A stretch of 64,000 nucleotides of DNA from Myxosarcina sp. GI1 (GTDB taxonomy: Bacteria > Cyanobacteriota > Cyanobacteriia > Cyanobacteriales > Xenococcaceae): positions 24,077-88,076 of the forward strand of contig NZ_JRFE01000057.1 in assembly GCF_000756305.1 (NCBI RefSeq), in the 5' to 3' direction. Position numbers and translations under genes: made by a program. Positions within the stretch are counted from its first letter, which is position 1, and each line of letters starts with the position of its first letter. This document shows positions 16,772-25,435 of the stretch, in pieces. A model generated the notes under the pieces. That model ran no database searches. It was not told the origin of the DNA and was given only the letters and a program-made list of their open reading frames with translations.

Positions 16772-17449
16772 CTACTTTTGAATCATTTGAATATAAGCAA
16801 GTGTTTGTTTGTATCCAGCTATATTTCCCGAATCCAAAAACAGCTTTGCTGCCAGTTGTAAATCTTCTAAACCTTTTTGTTTTTCTCCTATTCGAGCGCG
16901 AACAAATCCACGATTACCATAGGCTTCAGCTAAATTAGGAGCGAGCTTAATTGCTGCGTCATAATCAGCGATCGCACCTTGAAGATTTCCTAATTCAGTA
17001 CGCGCCTTACCTCGATTGTAATAGGCATCAACAAAGTTAGAATTAAGATTTAAAGCTCGGTCGAAGCTGTTAACTGCTCGCTCTAGATTGCCTTGCTGTG
17101 CCAGAACGATACCTTTTCTATTCAAAGCATCAGCATGACGAGGAGCAACTTTTAATGCCAAATCGAATTGAGCGATCGCTCGTTCCATATTTCCCAAGCC
17201 AAAGTGTGCCATTCCCCGACTACAATAAGCTTCAATATAGTTAGGATTGAGTTCAATAACGCGATCGAAGTCAGCAATTGCCGATTGGTAGTCACCGCGA
17301 TTAATTTTTTCCGTACCGCGCTCGAACAGGCTTTCAGCATTCATGCGGTCGGTAGAAGCAATAGCTAAAGCTGGTCTGACAAAAACCGAAAATCCTCCAA
17401 ATGTTAATGTCATCCCTAATAAAATGCCTAATATTTTAATCGGTTTCAT
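16772..17449 (-). CDS. secreted TPR-repeat protein
   Basis: Start taken at the ATG at 17447-17449, which gives 225 residues and a clean signal peptide (MKPIKILGILLGMTLTFGG... ending PALA). An ATG at 17491 would add 14 polar residues before it. At least five 34-residue TPR units follow (AESLFERGTEKINRGDYQSA, AYCSRGMAHFGLGN, ALNRKGIVLAQQGN, AYYNRGKARTELGN, AYGNRGFVRARIGE). It would act as a periplasmic or lumenal scaffold. Partner unknown. It converges with merR, 9 bp apart. Confidence 0.8.
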   Translation of the reverse strand: MKPIKILGILLGMTLTFGGFSVFVRPALAIASTDRMNAESLFERGTEKINRGDYQSAIADFDRVIELNPNYIEAYCSRGMAHFGLGNMERAIAQFDLALKVAPRHADALNRKGIVLAQQGNLERAVNSFDRALNLNSNFVDAYYNRGKARTELGNLQGAIADYDAAIKLAPNLAEAYGNRGFVRARIGEKQKGLEDLQLAAKLFLDSGNIAGYKQTLAYIQMIQK

Positions 17450-17554
17450 TACTGGATCGTTCTTGCTGTAACTCGGAACGAGAATATTCACCTCTCAATA
17501 CCATTCTAGTAATAGAAACTAAAATCGATCTGACATCAGGCTTCTTTTGAACAG

Positions 17555-18712
17555 CTAGAAGTTAACCAGCAATGCCGTACCGTACATTACTATCAATCCC
17601 GCACTAAATCCTGCCAAACTAATCTTAGATAACCAAGTACCACCGATTTTGCTGGCGGTTCGTGCCAGATACGAACCCACTTCCACAATTACCTGTAAGA
17701 TCGCTCCCGCACCGATACCCATAAATACTACTGCCCAATGTGGAGAAAAGGCAAACACGCCGAGCCACGTTCCTAATACCGCAGGTAGCCCCGCTAAAGC
17801 GGTTAAGCCGAAAAAAGTGATTAATTTAGGTTTAGCTTTAACTAACGGTGCAGCAATACCAATGCCTTCTGTGAGGTTGTGCAGAGTAAAACCAACGACC
17901 AAAAGCGAACCGAGTGCTGCTTCTCCAACAGCAAAAGCCGTACCAATTGCTAATCCTTCTCCTAAATTATGAATGCCGATACTGAAAGATAGGAAAGTAG
18001 ATAGGCTTTGTCCTTCAGGAGCTTGACTCCGACTGCGACCAATAGCTAAAATTGCCAGAAAAGAAATAGCTGCGATCGCCCAAACCAAAATGCTACCCGA
18101 AAAAGCATTGGCTGCACCACTGGCTAGCTCCAACCCCTCTTCAATAGTATCTACTAAAAGATAAGCCAACATTCCCAAGGTCAAAGCGAGAATAAACTTG
18201 ATTCCCTCTCCACCTAAAGTTTTAAGGAAAGGATAAAACAACATTCCCAATCCCACAGGCACGACACCAACATATAACCCTAATAAAGTGAAGCCCCAAA
18301 GACGACTCAGGGAGAATTGAGGCGTGGCTACCGCCACATCGATAGTGTGTTCAAAACTAAGACCCGTATTGGTGACAAAATTGAGATGATGGGCTTCGTT
18401 TTCTACCCAAGGATAGGGTATATCGAGCCAAGCGGTTGAAAGTCTTAGTATAGCACCAGGAGGCTTTTGAGTAAACGTCCAGTAAGAGCCATCTACCTGC
18501 ACTTGAGCAATTTGCATTGGTTCTGAACCTTCCGCCCTGACTAACAAAGAAATACCGCGATCGCTCAATACGGTTCGTTCTACGGTCAGATTTTCTAAAG
18601 GGGGTGCAGAAATCCCCAAAGGACTGAGGGGATTGGTAGAGAGAAAAACACCTATCGAAGTTATCAGGGCAATAAAAGGCAAGATTGCCCAAAGCCAGGT
18701 TTTTTTCATCAC
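17555..18712 (-). CDS. ZIP-family metal transporter with an N-terminal extracytoplasmic domain
   Basis: 385 residues. After a first membrane segment (about 5-25) comes a beta-rich extracytoplasmic domain of about 100 residues. About eight membrane segments follow, with the ZIP metal-site motifs HNLGEGLAIG and HNLTEGIGIA. Bacterial ZIP proteins (ZupT/GufA types) take up or equilibrate Zn2+ and other divalent metals. The extra N-terminal domain is unusual for a ZIP protein and might sense or bind cargo. It lies in a minus-strand group with ynfA and a multicopper oxidase. Confidence 0.8.
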   Translation of the reverse strand: MMKKTWLWAILPFIALITSIGVFLSTNPLSPLGISAPPLENLTVERTVLSDRGISLLVRAEGSEPMQIAQVQVDGSYWTFTQKPPGAILRLSTAWLDIPYPWVENEAHHLNFVTNTGLSFEHTIDVAVATPQFSLSRLWGFTLLGLYVGVVPVGLGMLFYPFLKTLGGEGIKFILALTLGMLAYLLVDTIEEGLELASGAANAFSGSILVWAIAAISFLAILAIGRSRSQAPEGQSLSTFLSFSIGIHNLGEGLAIGTAFAVGEAALGSLLVVGFTLHNLTEGIGIAAPLVKAKPKLITFFGLTALAGLPAVLGTWLGVFAFSPHWAVVFMGIGAGAILQVIVEVGSYLARTASKIGGTWLSKISLAGFSAGLIVMYGTALLVNF

Positions 18713-18747
18713 GATACCTCAAATATTAATTAGATTTAGTGCGCGTA

Positions 18748-18768
18748 GTTTCGAGGTTGCCTCGAAAC
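18748..18768. repeat. perfect hairpin, GTTTCGAGG-TTG-CCTCGAAAC
   Basis: Nine-bp arms with a 3-bp loop between ynfA and the ZIP gene. There is no T-run on the minus strand side, so it is not a clear terminator. The GAGG-NNN-CCTC core is shared with hairpins at 61807-61827 and 52859-52875, suggesting a small dispersed palindrome family. Confidence 0.6.
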
Positions 18769-18786
18769 GTTGACCGCGCAGTGTTT

Positions 18787-19122
18787 TCACCTTCTAGGGG
18801 CGTACATAATAATGCCAGCCCCCAAAAGAGCGATCGCACCTCCCAACAAATCGAAACGGTCTGGCACAATGCCATCAACTCGCCATCCCCAAACAATTGC
18901 CAGAGTGATAAAAATTCCCCCGTAAGCTGCATAAACGCGCCCAAAGTTAGCAGGTTGCAGGGTAGCTATTAAACCGTAAACTGTAAGAATTAAACTGCCT
19001 GCTAGAGCTTCTTTCCAGCTTTTTCCTTCTCTCAACCACCGCCAAATTAAATAGCCTCCGCCAATCTCACATAATCCAGCTAATAGAAAATAAAATATGG
19101 AACTTAAAACTTGTATTCGCAC
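18787..19122 (-). CDS. ynfA: YnfA/UPF0060 family small membrane protein
   Basis: 111 residues, four membrane segments, with the family signature [23 protein letters not shown] in two pieces and YAAYGGIFI. It belongs to the SMR-like superfamily. The substrate is unknown, though efflux is often proposed. The start is GTG at 19120-19122, sharing one base with the TAG stop of the multicopper oxidase gene, so translation is coupled. Confidence 0.85.
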   Translation of the reverse strand: MRIQVLSSIFYFLLAGLCEIGGGYLIWRWLREGKSWKEALAGSLILTVYGLIATLQPANFGRVYAAYGGIFITLAIVWGWRVDGIVPDRFDLLGGAIALLGAGIIMYAPRR

Positions 19123-20216
19123 TATGCCACTACCTCAAAAGCACTCATCCAACCGAGTTCGAGAAATTCCGATTGATGGGCGTGAAACATATACTGTCCT
19201 GGTGCGTGTTCTTGAAAAGAAAATTCTAAAATGCCTCGTTGCCCCTGACACTGCATCACGGTATCGACAGTGCGAAGGGTGGGAGTCAGAGTAGTTCCGC
19301 TATCGTAATAGTCAAAAAAATTACCGTGAAGATGAAAAGAGTTAATTGGATCGAACTCCGTCACGTTAATCAGATAAACTCGCACGGGGCGATCGCGTTC
19401 GATGCGGAGGGGTCGCTTCATAAATTCGTGAGGAATCGTATTAACGGCGTAAAATTCGTTTGACTTATCGAAGTTAGTGTCAAAAGCATTCATCACCATT
19501 AAGAATTCTTGCCACTGTTGGTTTTCGGGAGTTCCTAATAAACGCGATCGTGCTATCTGTTCGGCTTCTGGATGGCGTTTGGGTTCGGGATCGACAATGA
19601 ATGCGCCGTAGAGTCCTTTATGCAGGTGTCGCTTAAAAGGGGCAGAATGACAGTGATAGAGATGACAGCCAAAAGGTTTAGCGTCAAAGTCGTAGACGAC
19701 TTCTTTTCCTGGCATCGCTTCTAACGTTCCTGGAACGCCATCTTGTCTGGCGGAATGAATACCGTGAAAGTGAATGGTATGGGGATGCTGACTGTTGTTG
19801 CGAAAATTAATTCTCACGCGATCGCCCTCGGTAACTCTAATGGTAGAACCAGGAACGCGACCATTATACGTCCAGGCGGGATAAAACACTCCAGGGGCAA
19901 TTTCAATTTCCCGTTCTTCTACGGTCATGTCATATTCTCGCAAAGTCTGACCGTCGGGTAATTGAGACACTTTTCCCCCGTCCCAATCAGTTAAGATATC
20001 GCGGGGACTAAAACCATTACGTGCATTATCCACATCTCCCACTGTAGTGCTGCCACCGTGAACTGCACTGTTAGTAAAGTGATTGTTGTGCTGCCTGGGC
20101 TTTTGAGCTAATGCCTGACTGGGTAAAAACCTGTTTAAAATACTTCCCCCTCCGAGCAATCCCATTCCCAGCAGCGATCGCCTGGAAACATCAAATATCA
20201 TCTTATTTCTTTTCAT
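19122..20216 (-). CDS. two-domain multicopper oxidase, exported by Tat
   Basis: 364 residues. The N-terminal region has the Tat-like [14 protein letters not shown] followed by a hydrophobic stretch and ALAQ. Copper ligands appear as [42 protein letters not shown] and [16 protein letters not shown]. That is the arrangement of compact two-domain laccase/nitrite-reductase-like oxidases rather than the three-domain CueO type at 49972. It may oxidise Cu(I) or an organic or metal substrate in the periplasm. Coupled to ynfA through overlapping TAG/GTG. Confidence 0.85.
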   Translation of the reverse strand: MKRNKMIFDVSRRSLLGMGLLGGGSILNRFLPSQALAQKPRQHNNHFTNSAVHGGSTTVGDVDNARNGFSPRDILTDWDGGKVSQLPDGQTLREYDMTVEEREIEIAPGVFYPAWTYNGRVPGSTIRVTEGDRVRINFRNNSQHPHTIHFHGIHSARQDGVPGTLEAMPGKEVVYDFDAKPFGCHLYHCHSAPFKRHLHKGLYGAFIVDPEPKRHPEAEQIARSRLLGTPENQQWQEFLMVMNAFDTNFDKSNEFYAVNTIPHEFMKRPLRIERDRPVRVYLINVTEFDPINSFHLHGNFFDYYDSGTTLTPTLRTVDTVMQCQGQRGILEFSFQEHAPGQYMFHAHQSEFLELGWMSAFEVVA

Positions 20217-20278
20217 AATCTTCTCATATTTTAACAGATGCTAGTAAATATAGGCTGTTTAGAGAAGTGATTTTAGGT

Positions 20279-21307
20279 TTACAAAACATTGAGTACGCCA
20301 AAGAGCATAATGTAGAGATAAATTAGATAAACGCTATCTAGAACTAATACTTGCCAAAACTGAAAGCCGTGTTCTCTCCCTCCCCAATGAATAAAGGCAG
20401 CGTATAAAGCTGGCATCAGAGCGACAAAAGCAAGATTAACGGAATAAAGCTGAAGATCGTTAACTGGTGCAGTTGCTAATGCTAAGGGGACAAAAGCGAT
20501 GGTCATAGTTACGGCGTGGTCGCCGATAACGCTAGTAGTAGCAGCAGTTACCTGTCCGCTACGGGTGACACTCCAGGTGGCAAATAGTTCTGGTAACATT
20601 GCCATTGGTGCGGTGATGAATAGTCCTCCGATAATTTCCGAAATACCGATCGCACCAACAATATTTTCGGTTGCCCTTACCGTAAAATACGCGCCAACCG
20701 CTAAAACTACAACCCCCGCGATCGCCCTCAACGTTTCCTGCTTTGTCCACTGCACCTCTCTACCTTGCTGACGACCGCGAAATACCGCCTGTCCGAGATA
20801 GGCTAGATAGACGATCGCCATGACCAAACCATCGATGGGCTGAAGCCCCCGTACCGATTTGGGCAGAGTCAAAACAGCTACTACGGCAATAATTGCCAAA
20901 TAGGGAATCGCTTGGACACTGACGGCTGTTTTTTCCACTCGCAACAATCTTTGCTGGCGGTGACGGGCATGGGTATCAAAATCTTCTCCTAATTCTGGAT
21001 CGTCTTTATCTCCTAATTGCTCTCGGCGAGAAGCCCAGTAAGCAGTTGTAACAAGTATAGGAATAGCAATGATATTTGACCCCAGCATCGTTCCCAAGCC
21101 GATATCCGATACTCCTCTAATAGCACTCGCCGTATTGATACCAATTTCGGGACTAGCAGCAGCCAATCCCACAAAAGCTGCGCCAGCTACCTGAGTTAAT
21201 CCCCACTGTCGTCGTAATTTCTTTAGGGGTTCGTCTAGTTGTTCTGCACCCCAATGGGCTGCCCAAACAGCAGCAATAAGAACTACAGCCCAAATCCAAA
21301 TGTTCAT
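20279..21307 (-). CDS. sodium/calcium exchanger (CaCA) family protein
   Basis: 342 residues, about ten membrane segments in two halves around a charged loop (DKDDPELGEDFDTHARHRQQR in part). The alpha repeats read AAASPEIGINTASAIRG...GSNIIAIP and TAPMAMLPELFATW...VIGDHAVT, the conserved helix kinks of CaCA antiporters. It should exchange Ca2+ or a related divalent ion against Na+ or H+. The second repeat departs from the usual GSNxxN, so the ion is uncertain. Its start is 1 bp from the end of the CPBP gene. Confidence 0.8.
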   Translation of the reverse strand: MNIWIWAVVLIAAVWAAHWGAEQLDEPLKKLRRQWGLTQVAGAAFVGLAAASPEIGINTASAIRGVSDIGLGTMLGSNIIAIPILVTTAYWASRREQLGDKDDPELGEDFDTHARHRQQRLLRVEKTAVSVQAIPYLAIIAVVAVLTLPKSVRGLQPIDGLVMAIVYLAYLGQAVFRGRQQGREVQWTKQETLRAIAGVVVLAVGAYFTVRATENIVGAIGISEIIGGLFITAPMAMLPELFATWSVTRSGQVTAATTSVIGDHAVTMTIAFVPLALATAPVNDLQLYSVNLAFVALMPALYAAFIHWGGREHGFQFWQVLVLDSVYLIYLYIMLFGVLNVL

Positions 21308-21308
21308 A

Positions 21309-22157
21309 TTATAAATATAAATTTGTTGATCTATATTTTTTCCAAAACCAAAAACTTAAAATTCCTAAAAAAAATAGTCCTATAACACCAGCCATTGTAT
21401 TATTATCAATTCCAGTAATTAAGGGAGAAACTTTTCCTGTATAGTTCAATAATTCACCCACATCAAATATATAATATCCCCAAATCAAACCTCCATGTAA
21501 ACCAATACAAATTCCTAATTTATCCGAATTTACTGATTTTGCCAAAGCTAAAGTTAATCCTAATAAAAATAAAGCGGGGAATTGAGGAAACGTTCTAATA
21601 ATTTCTTCAATAGGTTTTAAAAAGTGCAATGTGGCATAAATAATTCCATTGAATAATGCGCTATTTATCGTAGAATAATCCCGTTTCAATTCCTCTAACA
21701 ACCACCCCCTAAAGAATAGTTCCTCTGCCATAGCAATCCCTAATGAACTTAGTAGACCCTCAAAAACTATCCGAGTTAAATTTTCAGATGAATTAAGAAG
21801 ATTCACCCATCCTAAACTTACTTCTAAAATAAATAGACTAAAAATTAATAATAGTCCAATACCTAAGCCATTCAATAATTCAATGGCATTTTTTCGAGTG
21901 AAATATAATCCATAAGTTTGCCACCAATTTTCTTTGGCATAAAGTTGTTTATGCCAAAGAAACAATAAACCTATAAACTCTAGATAAAGCAACGTCATAG
22001 TAACAATTGTGGTCAAGTTTTTGTTACTATTCAGCAGTAAATAAAAAGGGAGTGCCACAGGAATCCATAAAAACAAGAGAAATAACAAGAATATTAGCAG
22101 CCTTAATGGTGCTGGATAACTAGCAATTATGGTAAAATTTACTTTCAAAATTGACAA
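21309..22157 (-). CDS. CPBP (Abi/CAAX) family intramembrane metalloprotease
   Basis: 282 residues, about eight membrane segments, with the catalytic motif MAEELFFRGWLLEEL (EExxxR) and later ATLHFLK and GLHGGLIWG carrying the two His positions of the family. Members cleave prenylated or peptide substrates in the membrane, or act in bacteriocin self-immunity. The substrate here is unknown. Codon use is more AT-rich than in neighbouring genes, hinting at separate acquisition. Confidence 0.8.
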   Translation of the reverse strand: MSILKVNFTIIASYPAPLRLLIFLLFLLFLWIPVALPFYLLLNSNKNLTTIVTMTLLYLEFIGLLFLWHKQLYAKENWWQTYGLYFTRKNAIELLNGLGIGLLLIFSLFILEVSLGWVNLLNSSENLTRIVFEGLLSSLGIAMAEELFFRGWLLEELKRDYSTINSALFNGIIYATLHFLKPIEEIIRTFPQFPALFLLGLTLALAKSVNSDKLGICIGLHGGLIWGYYIFDVGELLNYTGKVSPLITGIDNNTMAGVIGLFFLGILSFWFWKKYRSTNLYL

Positions 22158-22199
22158 TTTGAAATCAGGTTTAAAATAATGAATAGAGTTAGAGAAAAA

Positions 22200-22880
22200 T
22201 TAATAGTATTGTCTATTCTCTCTATCAAGATTAACTAAAAGAGAGCAACTATCTCTCAACAAGGAGATGGCACTTATCAGCATAAAAATAACCACTAATA
22301 AACTAGCTGCCGTATCTGCCCAAAGCCAATTGAGGTAGAAAATGGCTAAGGCTGCTACAAGCAAACCAAAGGAACTACCACCATCGGCGATCGCATGGAA
22401 GAATACACCCCGCACATTTAAGTTGTGGTGGCTTTCTTCGTAAAGCAAACTGGCATTTATCCCTTTAACAAGTAGTCCTAATGCTGCTATTGCCAACATC
22501 GGTAAACCAGCTTCAGAAGCAGAAGCTCGAACGTTATGCAAAATTCCCCAAACAACCGCTCCTGCTACTACCAAAAGAATCAAACCGTTCAGTAAAGCAG
22601 CTATAGCCTCGATTTGTTCGGGTTTTATGGGTAGTTTTCTAGGAGAAGAATGCTCTACCAGCCAAGCAGCAGCTATGGCAATAGCGATCGCCATCAGATC
22701 GATAAAAAGATGTCCAGATAGAGCGATAAGGGATAAACTATGTACTCGAAGTCCCGTAATTAATTCAGCTAAAAATAGCCCACTTCGCAGACATAAAACA
22801 ATCCATAATAATTTCAGTGGTTGAGTTTTAGATTCTTCTAAAGGTATTTCGCTATGGCGATCGCTTTGAACTGGTATCAT
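22200..22880 (-). CDS. short CDF-family cation efflux protein
   Basis: 226 residues with six membrane segments and the two metal-site motifs SGHLFIDLMA (TM2) and HAIADGGSS (TM5), each His-x3-Asp. The cytoplasmic C-terminal domain of normal CDF proteins is missing: the protein ends soon after TM6. Truncated but apparently self-contained CDF proteins of this length are known near Zn/Cd genes. Probably Zn2+/Cd2+/H+ exchange. Four bp separate it from the TPR gene upstream. Confidence 0.75.
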   Translation of the reverse strand: MIPVQSDRHSEIPLEESKTQPLKLLWIVLCLRSGLFLAELITGLRVHSLSLIALSGHLFIDLMAIAIAIAAAWLVEHSSPRKLPIKPEQIEAIAALLNGLILLVVAGAVVWGILHNVRASASEAGLPMLAIAALGLLVKGINASLLYEESHHNLNVRGVFFHAIADGGSSFGLLVAALAIFYLNWLWADTAASLLVVIFMLISAISLLRDSCSLLVNLDRENRQYY

Positions 22881-22883
22881 TAG

Positions 22884-24047
22884 CTATTCTTGTAATTCAT
22901 CTAAAATATTTTCAACAGTCTCTACCCGCTCGGCGTTACTCTGCTGTTGATAGAGCTTTAGGGCTTGTTCGAGGACGTTAATAGCTTCTTCGATGCGCTG
23001 TCTTTCTTTCAATGCCAGTCCTAGATGGTAATAGGATTTGGCATTTTTGGGCTGAAGAACTATTACCTGACGATGTTCGACGATCGCCATTAAGTAATCC
23101 TGCTGTTCTAAAAGGATATCGGCGATCGCTTTTCTAGTTTCCACTGAATCTGGTTGTATATTGGCTGCTTTGCGATACTCAGTTAATGCTGCGTCAACAT
23201 CGCCTTCTATTTGGAGAATTTTGCCCACCTGAAAATGAATTTTGCCATCATTGGGATTTAACTCGGCAGCCCGTTCAAAAGCTGCTATAGCTTTAGAAGT
23301 ATTGTTTAACTTCAACCAAGCAATTCCCAGATCTAGTTGAATCGTACTTTCAGAGGGAGCGAGTTCGGCTGCTCGTTGTAAAACCTCGATCGCCTTGGAA
23401 AACTGTTGTTTTTGAAGTAAGATAGTTCCCATCGTGCGATAAGCGAGAACGTTAACATTATCTGGAGCGAGGGTGGTTACTCTTAAAAAAGCATCCAATG
23501 CACCGTCGTAGTTTTGTTGGCGTAGCAGCACTACTCCCAAACCTAAATGAGCATTGACAAGGTTGGGGTCGAGTTTGATGGTTTGATTGTAAGCATCAGC
23601 AGCTTCAGCATAAGCTTCGGAACTAGCAAGGCTGTAAGCCAGTCCGTAGTAAAAGTGAGGATTGTCAGGTTCTAGGGCGATCGCTTTTTGGAAAGCCTCT
23701 ACTGCTGCAGAAAAGTTGGACTGGGTTGCTCGTACGTAGCCAATTGCCGAAAAGACGCGGGGATTTTCACTTTCTAAACTAATTACGTGCTGGTAAGCAC
23801 TCAAAGCTTCCACTAGTCTGCCTTGTTCTATCAATTCTTTCCCTTGCCTCAAAAGCTGATTGACTTCTACATCTGCTTCCCACTGTTCCAATGTCTCTTT
23901 TGGTGAATGAGCATTTACAGGAAGCATCGTTCCGATAATTCCGTTTAAAAGAGCGAGTTTGAATATAAGTAGTTTTAGCTGCATCTGTTTTGTTCGACCA
24001 ATCCTGAAAACCCACCGCTTAACCTTAAGCAAAAAATATTCGCTCAT
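22884..24047 (-). CDS. secreted TPR-repeat protein
   Basis: 387 residues. A basic N-terminus with a hydrophobic segment (about 24-44, ending VNAHS) serves as signal or anchor. Nine or so TPR units fill residues 60-380 (e.g. VFSAIGYVRATQSNFSAA, PHFYYGLAYSLASSEAYAEA, SYYHLGLALKERQRIEEA). A periplasmic assembly scaffold is likely. The next gene downstream is a short CDF protein 4 bp away and the gene upstream encodes a VKOR protein, so it may serve metal or disulfide proteins. Inference only. Confidence 0.8.
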   Translation of the reverse strand: MSEYFLLKVKRWVFRIGRTKQMQLKLLIFKLALLNGIIGTMLPVNAHSPKETLEQWEADVEVNQLLRQGKELIEQGRLVEALSAYQHVISLESENPRVFSAIGYVRATQSNFSAAVEAFQKAIALEPDNPHFYYGLAYSLASSEAYAEAADAYNQTIKLDPNLVNAHLGLGVVLLRQQNYDGALDAFLRVTTLAPDNVNVLAYRTMGTILLQKQQFSKAIEVLQRAAELAPSESTIQLDLGIAWLKLNNTSKAIAAFERAAELNPNDGKIHFQVGKILQIEGDVDAALTEYRKAANIQPDSVETRKAIADILLEQQDYLMAIVEHRQVIVLQPKNAKSYYHLGLALKERQRIEEAINVLEQALKLYQQQSNAERVETVENILDELQE

Positions 24048-24087
24048 TTGTTTTTAAAATAGAAAACTGAATTAGAGAAAAATAGCA

Positions 24088-25020
24088 TTAATGTCCGTGT
24101 TCGGAAGCGTTAGTAAAATTGCGATCGCCCTGATAGCCCGATAAATTGGCTAACTCTGCTAGTGTTTTTTCTCCTTGATACAATTTCCCCTCGATCTCCC
24201 AGGTAGGAAAACCTTGAATACCTGCTGTTTGACAAAGATCGGGTCGAGGCTCTTCACCTGAAGGATCGCACTCAACATAATCTATTTGACTGGATGCTTC
24301 CTTACCGAACAACTGTTTTTGATTCTGACAGTGAGGACACCAATAAGCCCCATACATCTTTGCGCCTTGTTGGGTCAGGTGTTGGGCGAGAGCAACTTCA
24401 GCAGTCCCCGATTCGGTAGTAACGGCGTAAGGGTTGGACTCGGCAACTTGGGGATTATTGATATTGGCATATACCCCTAGCGTTCCGACTAAAACCACGA
24501 TTGCCACAACTACACCCGAAAACAGCAAATGTCCAAGATCTTCCCAATAACGACCGATAATCGACAAAATAAACAAACTGGCTGAAAGCAAAGCCGAGAC
24601 AACACAATAAATACAAACAGCTTTGATGACAAAGGCAAGGAGATACATCAAATAGCTGCTAAATACCGCCATTGCCGTTCCTCCCAGAAACAGCAATAAA
24701 CCCGTCCACTGTTCGAGTTTGGCGCGTAGTTTCTTTTTCTTAGGGGAAGTTACCAAAAGGGGCGCGACGGCAAAGATAATCATGCTCAAATAGCCCAAGA
24801 AACCAAACAGAGTCAGGGGTAAACCAAACGCAGTGGCATAAGGACTCGATAGCACCACATCACAACCACCTGTAGGGCAAGCTGCCGTTCCTTCAGTTAA
24901 TTTGACTACTGTTAAATAACCCGTCCCCACCGCGCCGATGCTGGCTATTCCCGCGATTAAAGGACGCGACCAGCGATAAATCCAGGGAGTAGAACCTCTT
25001 CGTCTCATAAAAAATCTCAC
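24088..25020 (-). CDS. VKOR-thioredoxin fusion, disulfide-forming oxidoreductase
   Basis: 310 residues. A VKOR domain (about 15-190, five membrane segments) has the loop Cys pair (CPTGGC) and the active site CIYCVVSA. It is joined to a periplasmic/lumenal thioredoxin-like domain with YGAYWCPHCQNQ and GFPTW (cis-Pro). This is the cyanobacterial/plant LTO1 architecture. The enzyme makes disulfides in exported proteins, passing electrons to quinone. The gene ends near a TPR gene and follows a small STAS-like gene on the same strand. Confidence 0.9.
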   Translation of the reverse strand: MRFFMRRRGSTPWIYRWSRPLIAGIASIGAVGTGYLTVVKLTEGTAACPTGGCDVVLSSPYATAFGLPLTLFGFLGYLSMIIFAVAPLLVTSPKKKKLRAKLEQWTGLLLFLGGTAMAVFSSYLMYLLAFVIKAVCIYCVVSALLSASLFILSIIGRYWEDLGHLLFSGVVVAIVVLVGTLGVYANINNPQVAESNPYAVTTESGTAEVALAQHLTQQGAKMYGAYWCPHCQNQKQLFGKEASSQIDYVECDPSGEEPRPDLCQTAGIQGFPTWEIEGKLYQGEKTLAELANLSGYQGDRNFTNASEHGH

Positions 25021-25039
25021 ATTATTTTTTTGAATCTAT

Positions 25040-25405
25040 TTATGCTCGAAGCCAATTCCAGGCTTTAATAGCGCGGTCGCGGTCAAAATATTTAGCCTCT
25101 TCAAAAAATAGTTTCGTAGATTGTGAAATCCACTTTTCCCATTGTTTATCGCCCACCAAAGCAAGACGTTCGATATTATTTTTATGCTCGGAATCGAATT
25201 TTAAATCTTGCCAGAGAGCATCTAAACTCCAGCCTTCAAAGTCATCCATATCCCTAAGTAAGCGGATTTTTTCATGTTCGCCGATTGCTTTTTCTAGTAG
25301 CGGTACTAAAGTTTGATAATCTTGTTCCGTTAATTGTTCGCTTACTTTAATTCCTACAACGTTTCCCGAACTTTCACTCATTACTCGATACATTCTTTCC
25401 TCCAA
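25040..25405 (-). CDS. SpoIIAA-like (STAS fold) protein
   Basis: 121 residues with VVGIKVSEQLTEQDYQTLVPLLEKAI, here described in two halves VVGIKVSEQL and TLVPLLEKAI, then IRLLRDMDDFEGWS and YFDRDRAIKAWNWL at the end. This is the SpoIIAA-like/DUF3478 pattern. Function unclear: such small STAS-fold proteins occur near metal-efflux and stress genes. It lies 30 bp after the Zn ATPase gene. Confidence 0.75.
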   Translation of the reverse strand: MEERMYRVMSESSGNVVGIKVSEQLTEQDYQTLVPLLEKAIGEHEKIRLLRDMDDFEGWSLDALWQDLKFDSEHKNNIERLALVGDKQWEKWISQSTKLFFEEAKYFDRDRAIKAWNWLRA

Positions 25406-25435
25406 CTACCCGCGTATAGATTTTTATTTCAGGCT

